This document shows, piece after piece, positions 51,630 through 59,886 of a stretch of 64,000 nucleotides of DNA; the first letter of the stretch is position 1; every line of letters starts with the position of its first letter. Position numbers and translations under genes: made by a program. Below the pieces are notes generated by a model that worked only from the letters and a program-made list of their open reading frames with translations, was not told the origin of the DNA and did no database searches. The stretch spans positions 234,662 through 298,661 of the forward strand of contig WFSG01000005.1 of NCBI GenBank assembly GCA_015486075.1, read 5' to 3'. This stretch comes from Deltaproteobacteria bacterium. Lineage in GTDB: Bacteria > Desulfobacterota > Desulfomonilia > UBA1062.

Positions 51630-52197
51630 AGGTTTCTAGAAACTCCTTTATTTCTTCATCTGTCAGGTTAGAGGCTTCTATGCCGAGTTCCTTCCTTATG
51701 CTGGCGGTATCAAAGTCGGTTGGCTTGGATGTGGATAAACTTGCATCCATTTCTTCAGCAAAAATCTCGGGAGAGGTCTCGCTGCCAAAGAGCGTAAACC
51801 TAAAAACGTACACGGGTAAACTGAATAACTCCTTTAACGCACTATATATTCCCTGGGGCGGAGATGGAGAGAAAACTACTAGGCTGGGCTCTAGGGCACG
51901 TAGGTTGTCCGTGCCTGACAGACTTGTAGAGAGCTTTTCTATCAGGCCCCTATTTTCTTTGTACCATCTGTATGCCAGTATAGAACGGAACAAGGCGTCA
52001 CTGAAGTCTGATGTGTCGACCGTTGTGATGTAGAGTTTATCTTTATCTATGGCAAGGATGTCTATTACACCTGTTTCCCTAGATCCCAAGCCCTGGCCTA
52101 TAACCTTAAGGTCCATTGCATCTACCAGGAAATCGGAGCATATTTCTATTAGGCGACGACCTTTGCTTAAGGTTAATGGTTTCAGTATCTTTGTCAC
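51619..52197 (-). CDS. Conserved-looking protein with a possible degenerate PD-(D/E)XK fold
   Basis: The 192-residue protein is not a recognised family. A middle segment GVIDILAIDKDKLYITTVDTSDFSDALFRSILAYRW has the shape of a nuclease-like core (GxxDixxxDxxxxyiTxxx...Q/RxxxY) seen in NucS/EndoMS-type domains. At the place of the ExK motif it reads TVDTSD, so a catalytic nuclease is not expected. The rest is a beta strand, a helix, and a C-terminal tail ending in [15 protein letters not shown]. It starts at GTG overlapping the preceding gene's TGA (GTGA), so it belongs to the parA-CBM48 unit. Function unknown. Confidence 0.7.
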   Translation of the reverse strand: MTKILKPLTLSKGRRLIEICSDFLVDAMDLKVIGQGLGSRETGVIDILAIDKDKLYITTVDTSDFSDALFRSILAYRWYKENRGLIEKLSTSLSGTDNLRALEPSLVVFSPSPPQGIYSALKELFSLPVYVFRFTLFGSETSPEIFAEEMDASLSTSKPTDFDTASIRKELGIEASNLTDEEIKEFLETFRG

Positions 52198-53027
52198 CTC
52201 GCAGATGCCTCATTAGTAGTTGGTGTCTTGATCTCACCAAGGATCCTGTCTAACATGAAAATCAGTTTTCCCTTTGCCATGGATGCATCACTGGATGTGA
52301 CAATGGGCATTCTGTTTTCAATACATTGCATCATGTATTCATCTCTTGTAAGGCACCCAAGGTATATCAAGGGGTAAGAAAGTTTTTTATACAGGAAGTA
52401 GGATAATTCTACGGAGATTTTATGTGCCAGTCCCTCTTCCCTTGCGTCAAAGATTATAAAGATCTTAGCCCTGCTATCTGTTCTTAGCAACATTGACTTG
52501 ACTTGTACGTAGCACCTCAAGAGTGACATTCTGTCTGTTTGCGTGATCAGGACGTAATACATGGATGCATCAATACCATGAATGAACTCGGCGCCTTTGT
52601 TGTCATTTACAAGAACAAAGCATTCCTTGTGTAAGGTATTGCATGTCTTTTCGAGGGCTTTTATGAGCATCTTGTGCTCGTGCCGGGGTGTATATATACG
52701 TATATCAGGTAGACCATATAACTGAACCCTGTACTCTGCATTACCCTCACTTTTTACCGAAAGGCCACTCATCATGTGCCTTGCACCCATATCCACTTGG
52801 TCCTGACAATCCCAGATATAAGTATTGAACCTTCGTCTCGATAGTTCAATGGCCATGTTTGCAACGAGGAATGCCTGGGTACTGATGGAGTTAAGGTGAA
52901 TAATACTTAATGTATGTACATTGCCTTCAGAAGAGGCTTGTATCAGATTGCCCTCTTTTCTTGCACCTGTGAGAAAATACCTGGATACCTCTTCTATACC
53001 CCTTGATGCATCTGGTTTCTTAATCAT
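52194..53027 (-). CDS. ParA/MinD-like protein with lost Walker A motif
   Basis: This 277-residue protein keeps the ParA/MinD core order. A beta strand LSIIHLNSISTQ is aligned with the KGGxGKTT region of its neighbour, followed by FLVANMAIELSRRRFNTYIWDCQ where ParA has [20 protein letters not shown]. Later CFVLVNDNKGAEFIHG and YYVLITQTDRMSLLRCYV stand for the Walker B and switch strands. The glycines, lysine and threonine that bind ATP are gone (LNSISTQ), so it is probably a non-hydrolytic partner. It starts 3 nt after the parA-CBM48 stop and overlaps the next gene by 4 nt. No ParB-like gene is present. Confidence 0.75.
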   Translation of the reverse strand: MIKKPDASRGIEEVSRYFLTGARKEGNLIQASSEGNVHTLSIIHLNSISTQAFLVANMAIELSRRRFNTYIWDCQDQVDMGARHMMSGLSVKSEGNAEYRVQLYGLPDIRIYTPRHEHKMLIKALEKTCNTLHKECFVLVNDNKGAEFIHGIDASMYYVLITQTDRMSLLRCYVQVKSMLLRTDSRAKIFIIFDAREEGLAHKISVELSYFLYKKLSYPLIYLGCLTRDEYMMQCIENRMPIVTSSDASMAKGKLIFMLDRILGEIKTPTTNEASAR

Positions 53028-53030
53028 TTG

Positions 53031-54107
53031 TCAGCGCACTTCTAGGTATGAGTTTTCTCCGAAGTCGGTTTCTACAACCTGCGGGTTTGCAGGGTCTTTT
53101 GTCCATTGCCCGTCCACGATAAACTTGTACTCGTATTTACCTTTCTTAAGAGGCACTATCTTTTGCCACACTCCGTCTCCATCTATGTTAAACAGTTGCA
53201 CCTGGTTTGGCTTCCAGTCATTGAAATCTGCTACAAGTGCTACCTTTTTGGCTTTAGGATTATAGTATCTGAACAAGACCCCCTCTTCCGTAACTTCTGG
53301 AGGCCTTATTTCTTTTATACCCTCTTTAAGGCTTGGCTTAATGGTAGACATTTGCAAGACCTCCGTAGAGAGGTCCATGTAGTCCTTGTAGCCTGGGCAG
53401 TCCTTGCAATAAGATGTTATGGGCTTTCCTTCCTTGGCAGCCTCTTTCAACCTGACGTTTAGCCTTATGACGGTCTTGAAAACATGGCCCAGGAGATTTC
53501 TCCTCATCTCTAGCAAGGACTCTCCAGCCATCCTTGTTCTTCTGTCATACATGGTTGCAAGTCCATTGACCTTTATCTTGTGCCCGTAGTTTACGTTCAC
53601 CAGATTAATGGTCTCCATTAGCCTTGACAGCCCATACAGGGAAAACGATCCACTATCGATGGGTATTATTGCCCCATTGCATGCAACAAGGGCATTGAAT
53701 GTAAGTATGCCAATATTGGGTGGACAGTCCAATATGATGAAATCGTACTTGTCTTGGAGAGGCTTTAGTACATCGGTAAGATAGTATTCCCTGTATTCTC
53801 TTTGAAGCAGTACTGGCTCTGCAGCGCTTAGCATTACATCGGATGGTATTATGTGAAGTTTGTCCGAGACATTAATCTTTACATCTTCCACGTGTATGTT
53901 GCCATTATCTTTACCTATCAGGAGATCATATATACTGATGGAATAATCACCAGGTCTCAGACCTAGCCCCAGCGTGGCATGAGCCTGTGGATCCATGTCC
54001 ACCAAGAGGACATTTTTCTTTTTATTAGCTAGACATGCAGCTAGATTGATAGCCGTTGTTGTCTTGCCACATCCACCCTTTTGGTTAATAATTGCTATTA
54101 TTTGCAT
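53031..54107 (-). CDS. ParA-type ATPase fused to a CBM48 glycogen-binding module
   Basis: The 358-residue protein joins two modules. Residues 1-250 are a full ParA ATPase: deviant Walker [11 protein letters not shown] (9-18), [29 protein letters not shown], the ParA-specific [11 protein letters not shown], and [17 protein letters not shown]. Residues 276-358 are an AMPK-beta/isoamylase-N CBM48 domain with the glycogen-contacting residues in place: Trp298 (FNDW), Lys328 (YKF), Trp335 (DGQW) and Asn352 near the end (GENS). The second ATG was chosen because GGGAGG is five bases away from it. It heads a three-gene unit directly behind glycogen synthase/phosphorylase. A role in tethering or positioning glycogen granules is inferred. 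Confidence 0.9.
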   Translation of the reverse strand: MQIIAIINQKGGCGKTTTAINLAACLANKKKNVLLVDMDPQAHATLGLGLRPGDYSISIYDLLIGKDNGNIHVEDVKINVSDKLHIIPSDVMLSAAEPVLLQREYREYYLTDVLKPLQDKYDFIILDCPPNIGILTFNALVACNGAIIPIDSGSFSLYGLSRLMETINLVNVNYGHKIKVNGLATMYDRRTRMAGESLLEMRRNLLGHVFKTVIRLNVRLKEAAKEGKPITSYCKDCPGYKDYMDLSTEVLQMSTIKPSLKEGIKEIRPPEVTEEGVLFRYYNPKAKKVALVADFNDWKPNQVQLFNIDGDGVWQKIVPLKKGKYEYKFIVDGQWTKDPANPQVVETDFGENSYLEVR

Positions 54108-54151
54108 CATAGCCTCCCTTTACCTTACTTTGTTCTAAAAATTTAGTATGA

Positions 54152-54172
54152 ACCTAGGACCCTGTTCTAGGT
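54152..54172 (-). promoter_or_regulatory. Inverted repeat upstream of the parA-CBM48 gene
   Basis: ACCTAG and CTAGGT form an exact six-base pair, extended by a further A-T pair and one G-T mismatch, around a five-base centre. It lies 45 nt before the start codon and just upstream of a possible -10 (TACTAA). It could be a binding site for the encoded ParA, since such proteins often repress their own promoter, or the operator of another regulator. The remaining 290-bp gap between the synthase and parA genes shows no further gene. Confidence 0.45.
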
Positions 54173-54401
54173 GTAGTCGTGATGTGAATAGTATGGCTAG
54201 ATCTTGTGCTGAATGTGTTTTGGGCTCTGGGATTCTATGATTATTGCCTCTAGCATGGCATTATAACGATGTCAATAATTGGCTTACTGAAACTAGCTCT
54301 GGTGCCTACCAGAAACATGTAGGGAACTATCAAACGGAGTATTATGCCTAGCCAAGTGAAGTGGTTTATGGTCTTAGTATCTGGCTCTTAAATATACCGA
54401 T

Positions 54402-57400
54402 CTATACCCAGTACACGAGGCCCAGCTCCTGGTAATCAAGAAGGTCTGGATGACTTGGTAATACTCGTATGCCGTAGACAAATTTCCCTGGTTTTGATGC
54501 CCTGTATTTGCCCGTGTATAGTGTAAGGCCCTTATCAGTATCAAAACCTGCCTTTGCCATGGGTATTATTGTGGGATCCTTTATAGATTCCCTTTCTTCG
54601 GGTTCTCCTATGACAAGTTCTACCCTGAGTTCGTCTTCAGAGAGCTTACCTAGTTCCACACCCACGTCTATCCTGAATTCATCCCCGAGCTTTAGTGAGT
54701 CTCCCCGTATACCGTCTAGGCTGTACCACTTGACGTTGACAGTGGAAAACCTTGAACTTATCTCCCTCTTCCACTGTGCAAGGGCCCTTGCCTTCTTAAA
54801 ATTATTCTTACTTAGTTCTCCTGCTCTTGTTGCCACAGGTGAATACATCTCTTTGTAGTACTTCTGAAGCATGGTGTGGGTGTTGAATATAGGGACTATG
54901 CTCCTAAGAGATTCTTTTATCATGTCTACCCACTGTTCAGGAGTGCCCTCATTGTTCTTTGTGTAATACATTGGAATAACATTATTCTCCAAGATGTCAT
55001 ATAGGTCCTGTGCATCTAATAGATTTTGCGTTTCCTGGTCTGGATATTCTTTGCCTTCACCTATAGCCCAACCGTTTTCCCCATTAAAAGCCTCATCCCA
55101 CCATCCATCCAATATACTCAGGTTTAGTACACCGTTGGCAGCGGCCTTCATTCCACTTGTTCCACTGGCCTCGTACGGTCTTAGCGGGTTGTTGAGCCAT
55201 ACGTCTGCTCCTTGAACAAGGTATCTTGACAATTCCATGTCATAGTTTTGTAGTAAGAAAACGCTGTTGATAAAGTTTGCATCCATGGAGTATGCGTAGA
55301 TTTCCTTAAGTATCCTCTTGCCTTCGCCATCGTTCGGGTGGGCCTTGCCTGCAAATATGACCTGTACGGGACGATTTTCAGATCCAAGTATTTTCTGTAT
55401 TCTCTCAAGGTCATTGAATATAAGCTGAGGCCTTTTGTAGGATGCAAAACGCCTTGCAAATACGATGGTAAGTGCGCTGGGATTCAGGTAACCTAATTTT
55501 TCCTGTATAATCTTTTCGGGCACCCCTTGTGCCTGCAGATCATCCACCAGCCTTTTCTTTAGATATTCGATCATCCTTGTTTTGAGCTCCATGTGCCTTT
55601 GCCACAGGATGTTAGCAGGTATATTCACCACATCATCCCATGCCTGGTCCTGGAATGTCTTGGAATAGAAATCAATCCCTGCATAGGTCTCAAGAAGCTG
55701 TCTAATCTCTGGTGCTGTCCAGGTCTGCATGTGAACACCGTTGGTTATGTATTTTATTGGTATCTCGCTTTCTTCAAACCCTGACCATACATTTTTCCAA
55801 AGCTTCCTTGAGACCTTGCCATGCAATCTACTCACACCATTCGATTCGCTGCAGAGCTTGAGCGCTAAGACAGATAATACAAAGGGCTTCTCCGCACCAG
55901 GTTCATCCCTGCCAAGCTCCCAGAAGGTGTCCCAATCTATAGGGATTTCCTTGAGATAGTCAGAAAAATAATACCTGATAAGCGGAAGTTCAAATGTCTC
56001 TTTGCCTGCTTCAACGGGTGTATGCACGGTAAAGACAGAGCTGGCCTTGACGACCTCCCTTGCCTCGTGGAAGCCAAGTCCTTGTTCCTGCATCAGCTTC
56101 CTTATCCTTTCTATAAGCAGGAAAGCACTGTGACCCTCGTTTAGGTGATATATGGAGGGTTGTACCCCTAGCTTGTCAAGTAGGCGTATCCCCCCTATAC
56201 CTAGTATGATTTCCTGCTCAATCCTCAGTCTTTTTTCTGCGTCGTATAGCCTTGATGTAATCTCCATGTCCTGCTTGCTATTCTCTGGCACAGATGTATC
56301 CAGGAGGTAAAGCGTGGTCCTGCCCACGTCTATTTTCCATGCCCTTGCATAAACTGTTCTTCCTGGCAGGTTTACGTGAACCTTTACAGGTTCTCCTGCA
56401 GTGTCAGTGCATATACGTACTGGCATGCGTGAGAAATCGTTCTCTGGATACGTGTCGACCTGGTTACCTTCTTTGTCTAGTATTTGTTTGAAATAGCCGC
56501 ACTTGTAGAGTAATCCAATCCCTACTATTGGTATGTTCAGATCGCTTGCCGACTTGAGATGATCACCAGAGAGTATGCCCAAACCTCCTGCATATATGGG
56601 TAAACATTCGTGCAAACCGTATTCCAGGGAAAAATAGGCTATTGGCTTATCTCTATCCAGGTTTTTGTTTGGTCTGAGGTAGCATGCATTATCCTTTAAA
56701 AAGTCATCGAATGCATCTACGACTCTGTCGTAGATGCGGAGATAGGACTCGTTCTCAGAAAGCTCTTCCATGCGCTCAGGTAGTATATGCTGTAGCAGCT
56801 CTATTGGGTTATGTGATACTTCATCCCATATCTTTGGGTTTATTCTCGAGAATACCTCCTGGTACTCGGGATTCCATGTCCACCAGAGATTATAGGCTAT
56901 ATCCCATAGATTCTTCAATCTATCGGGTAATTCTGTAAACACGCTAAGCCTCCTGAACTTGGGTTTCATAAAAACCCGTCCAGGATAGAATGCCTCTCTT
57001 TTGTAAGCACTCGTATCCATCATATATCGTCGTTCGGAGGCTGTCTTTGATGCCATTGAATACGCATTCAGGTAGATAGGATAAAATTCCTTCCAGCTCG
57101 CCTTGTTTGCAATGAATCTTGCTTTTGCCTTGTGTTCCTGGATATCCTCGGAAGTCCAATTCAGGTGATCGGTGATGGATTTGGCTAATTGCGATACTAT
57201 CTCGTCCCTTGATTTCCTATTGTAATTAAGCAGTATAACGCCCTTATTCTCTTCCGGAAAATGGTTGTTCACCCATACTCCAAAACCGCTTATATCGGTC
57301 GTCACGGTGGGAACGCTATAGGCACAGCTTTCCAACGGTGTATACCCCCATGGTTCGTATAAAGAAGGAAATACGCCCATGTTACACCCGCTTAATACAT

Positions 57401-58667
57401 CGTAATATTTCATGTTTAAAAGACCATCATACCCATCCAGGTAGACGGGCATGAAGATCACGTGCACCCTGTCTTGTTCTGTATTTAGCAAGTTTAAGTT
57501 CTGGCACGCATTCCAGATTGGGTCATGCTGGGGGTCCTGCAGCTGATGAGTGCATATCTTAGATATACCTGACCTCTGTGTCTGGTTACCCTTAATTACC
57601 TGTTGGGTCTCGTGCGATATGCCCATGTGACCTGCTATAACGCAGAAGAAGCATAATATGTGTTGCTCTCTTCCTTCCTTTTTTAGAGCATTATTAATCT
57701 TGCCCAGTGCCTCCAGGAAGATATCTATTCCCTTGTTATGGAATTCATATCTACCCGAGGTCATTAAGATGCGTGTATCCTTGTTTTCCAGGTCTGTCTC
57801 TAGGAACTTTGATGCAAAGGATAGGATCTTGGACCGGTGTTTCTTGGCGATGTCAGAGTCTGAACTCAGATCTGGTATATCATCTATATTTATTCCGTTC
57901 GGTAGAACTATATCCGGACTACGGCCCAAAAAGTGGGTTACTTCCTTGGCTGTTGGCTCACTTACTGTGGACAGGCAGTCACATTCCCTCGCACATGCAC
58001 TTTCCATGGAATGTTTTGCCACTATGTTCATCCTTGCAGCCATTTCAGAAGGGGCTATGTGTGCCATGTCAGTGTAAATGCTTATTTTTTGAGACGAGAG
58101 TGTTCTCCCTAGCATCGTGGCATGGGTGGTAAATATGGTACCTATTTCCGGCACATGCAACTTGAGGTAAAGTAGCCCTGCCCCGGTCATCCATTCGTGG
58201 AACTGAGCAATCGACTTTCCTTCCTTGTCATTGAGTATCTCGTGCAGGATCTCTATGACCTCCCCTGCTGCTGTGCTGAAAATCACGGGTTCAATATAAT
58301 CCCAGCCCCCTGTTATGGAATCCACGCCAAAGTCTTGCCACAGCCTGAATAGCAGTTTGCCTTGGTCATACTTGTTGTTATGATTTACCAGTATGGCTCT
58401 AGGTCTCCCGGGGATGTTCCAGCGGCCACACCTGCACATAAGACCCCGTTCCTTCAACCTGTCAATGATCGCCGCCCACGGCTCCTCTTTTGTTTCCTCG
58501 AACTCGGGGTTATTCCCAAGGTCAGGGCCTATGAGAAAGTAGCGATCTCCGAAGTGTTCGACTGCGTACTTGGCCTTTGTCGTTAGTACTGTATAGATAC
58601 CGCCGACCTTGTTGCAGACCTCCCAGCTTACCTCAAATAGATATGCTACGGTATTGTTGTCTTTCAT
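54402..58667 (-). CDS. Fused glycogen synthase (GT3) and alpha-glucan phosphorylase (GT35)
   Basis: A 1421-residue two-enzyme polypeptide. The N-terminal half (about 1-560) resembles eukaryotic-type GT3 synthase: YLFEVSWEVCNKVGGIYTVL, FHEWMTGAGLLYLK, TVSEPTAKEVTHFLGR, VLPNGIN and SLYEPWGYTPLESCA. A DUF3417 segment (about 590-690, LPDRLKNLWDIAYNLWWTWNPEYQ) introduces the short-type phosphorylase, with LNEGHSAF, RFASYKRPQLI and the PLP Lys at about 1174 in EASGTSGMKAAANG. Synthesis and phosphorolysis of the same polymer thus share one chain. The ATG at MKDNNT has GGGAG four bases upstream and lies inside the GH57 gene. No Ser-phosphorylation control region is visible. Confidence 0.95.
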   Translation of the reverse strand: MKDNNTVAYLFEVSWEVCNKVGGIYTVLTTKAKYAVEHFGDRYFLIGPDLGNNPEFEETKEEPWAAIIDRLKERGLMCRCGRWNIPGRPRAILVNHNNKYDQGKLLFRLWQDFGVDSITGGWDYIEPVIFSTAAGEVIEILHEILNDKEGKSIAQFHEWMTGAGLLYLKLHVPEIGTIFTTHATMLGRTLSSQKISIYTDMAHIAPSEMAARMNIVAKHSMESACARECDCLSTVSEPTAKEVTHFLGRSPDIVLPNGINIDDIPDLSSDSDIAKKHRSKILSFASKFLETDLENKDTRILMTSGRYEFHNKGIDIFLEALGKINNALKKEGREQHILCFFCVIAGHMGISHETQQVIKGNQTQRSGISKICTHQLQDPQHDPIWNACQNLNLLNTEQDRVHVIFMPVYLDGYDGLLNMKYYDVLSGCNMGVFPSLYEPWGYTPLESCAYSVPTVTTDISGFGVWVNNHFPEENKGVILLNYNRKSRDEIVSQLAKSITDHLNWTSEDIQEHKAKARFIANKASWKEFYPIYLNAYSMASKTASERRYMMDTSAYKREAFYPGRVFMKPKFRRLSVFTELPDRLKNLWDIAYNLWWTWNPEYQEVFSRINPKIWDEVSHNPIELLQHILPERMEELSENESYLRIYDRVVDAFDDFLKDNACYLRPNKNLDRDKPIAYFSLEYGLHECLPIYAGGLGILSGDHLKSASDLNIPIVGIGLLYKCGYFKQILDKEGNQVDTYPENDFSRMPVRICTDTAGEPVKVHVNLPGRTVYARAWKIDVGRTTLYLLDTSVPENSKQDMEITSRLYDAEKRLRIEQEIILGIGGIRLLDKLGVQPSIYHLNEGHSAFLLIERIRKLMQEQGLGFHEAREVVKASSVFTVHTPVEAGKETFELPLIRYYFSDYLKEIPIDWDTFWELGRDEPGAEKPFVLSVLALKLCSESNGVSRLHGKVSRKLWKNVWSGFEESEIPIKYITNGVHMQTWTAPEIRQLLETYAGIDFYSKTFQDQAWDDVVNIPANILWQRHMELKTRMIEYLKKRLVDDLQAQGVPEKIIQEKLGYLNPSALTIVFARRFASYKRPQLIFNDLERIQKILGSENRPVQVIFAGKAHPNDGEGKRILKEIYAYSMDANFINSVFLLQNYDMELSRYLVQGADVWLNNPLRPYEASGTSGMKAAANGVLNLSILDGWWDEAFNGENGWAIGEGKEYPDQETQNLLDAQDLYDILENNVIPMYYTKNNEGTPEQWVDMIKESLRSIVPIFNTHTMLQKYYKEMYSPVATRAGELSKNNFKKARALAQWKREISSRFSTVNVKWYSLDGIRGDSLKLGDEFRIDVGVELGKLSEDELRVELVIGEPEERESIKDPTIIPMAKAGFDTDKGLTLYTGKYRASKPGKFVYGIRVLPSHPDLLDYQELGLVYWV

Positions 58668-59871
58668 GGTTCTCCCTTCGTGCCGGTATGTTGGCATCAA
58701 GTACATCGGTGAAGTCAGAAAGCACATTCATGTAATTGATGTATGCATCGTAGGGGCTTGTGTATGGGTTGAAATACTTGTGTACATCGCCATCAGAAAA
58801 CCACTTGGTACACATGTAATAGAAATGGTCACCTGTCTGCAGCTTTCTCCATGTATCAAGGAGTTCAGGTGATCTGGTCCTTTTTACCTTTCTTTCTAGG
58901 GAATATACCCTCTCGAGGGCCTCTAGTTGCATGTTGTTCCCCATCCAGGCGGTTAGATCCCTCTCAACGTCGGCCCATGATACGAATGAAGGTACATCCA
59001 GCTGGGCAACAGGATCATAAAGCTCTGCTTCCTCTGATGGGGTAACGAAGTTGAACTCCGGTATCTGGGTGAGCTTTTCAGGAAGGTTTTCCATGAAATT
59101 GAATATACCTGTGTCTTCCCACTGGTGTTCACCAAAGGTCTCGTAGTCCATGAAGAGATTGATTACCTCTCCTGAACCGTTTATCTGTTTTACCCATTGA
59201 ACGAATTTGTCTGCTGAGAGGGGATACTTATCCCAGTGCCTGTTGGAGAACCGGAATGCTATATCATCAGAGAGCCTATAGTTACGCAAGAGTAATTTTG
59301 TCTTGTAGCATCCTGCAGGTTGGTACACGAAATTTGGACTTCTCCAGCCAAGTACATGATCTGCACCCTCTGCAAGCACGGCCTTGTACCCCATGCTTTC
59401 CGCCATTGCACCTAGTTCGTTGTTGTAGATGAGCTCGGTATTCCTGAATACCCTGGGTGTTTGCCCAAAGAGTTCTTTTATTCTTCTTTTATGCAGGTTT
59501 ACTTGCTGAGTGAACTCAGGTTTAGAAAAGAGGAATGCAAGGCTGTGATAGTATGTCTCGTTCATGAACTCCACGCAACCTGTATCAGATAGCCTTTTGA
59601 AGGAATCGATTACCTCAGGTGCATATTCATTGAACTGGTCCAGGGCAGTACCGCTGATGGAATATGAGACCTTAAACCAGCCCTTGTACTTGTTGATGAG
59701 CTTTAGGATAAGGTTATTTGCCGGTAGGTAGCATTTTTGTGCAACTTTCCTCGTTATACTTTTATCCTTTTCCACGTCCTCGTAATCATGGCGTGATCCT
59801 ATATCGAAAAACGTATACTTGCCCACGCGGTAAGGTTGATGAACCTGAAAATAGAAACATATTGAAGGCAT
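58633..59871 (-). CDS. GH57 family alpha-glucan hydrolase/amylase
   Basis: The 412-residue protein is a glycoside hydrolase family 57 enzyme: ICFYFQVHQPYRVGKY (first conserved region, HQP), GCVEFMNETYYHSL, RNTELIYNNELG (nucleophile Glu) and FMDYETFGEHQWEDTG (acid/base Asp). GH57 proteins include alpha-amylases, branching enzymes and amylopullulanases; the short length and lack of extra domains suit an amylase or 4-alpha-glucanotransferase-like member. No signal peptide, so it acts in the cytoplasm on the stored glucan. The last 35 nt overlap the synthase/phosphorylase gene. Confidence 0.92.
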   Translation of the reverse strand: MPSICFYFQVHQPYRVGKYTFFDIGSRHDYEDVEKDKSITRKVAQKCYLPANNLILKLINKYKGWFKVSYSISGTALDQFNEYAPEVIDSFKRLSDTGCVEFMNETYYHSLAFLFSKPEFTQQVNLHKRRIKELFGQTPRVFRNTELIYNNELGAMAESMGYKAVLAEGADHVLGWRSPNFVYQPAGCYKTKLLLRNYRLSDDIAFRFSNRHWDKYPLSADKFVQWVKQINGSGEVINLFMDYETFGEHQWEDTGIFNFMENLPEKLTQIPEFNFVTPSEEAELYDPVAQLDVPSFVSWADVERDLTAWMGNNMQLEALERVYSLERKVKRTRSPELLDTWRKLQTGDHFYYMCTKWFSDGDVHKYFNPYTSPYDAYINYMNVLSDFTDVLDANIPARRENHERQQYRSISI

Positions 59872-59886
59872 GTTTTCCCCCTTTAA

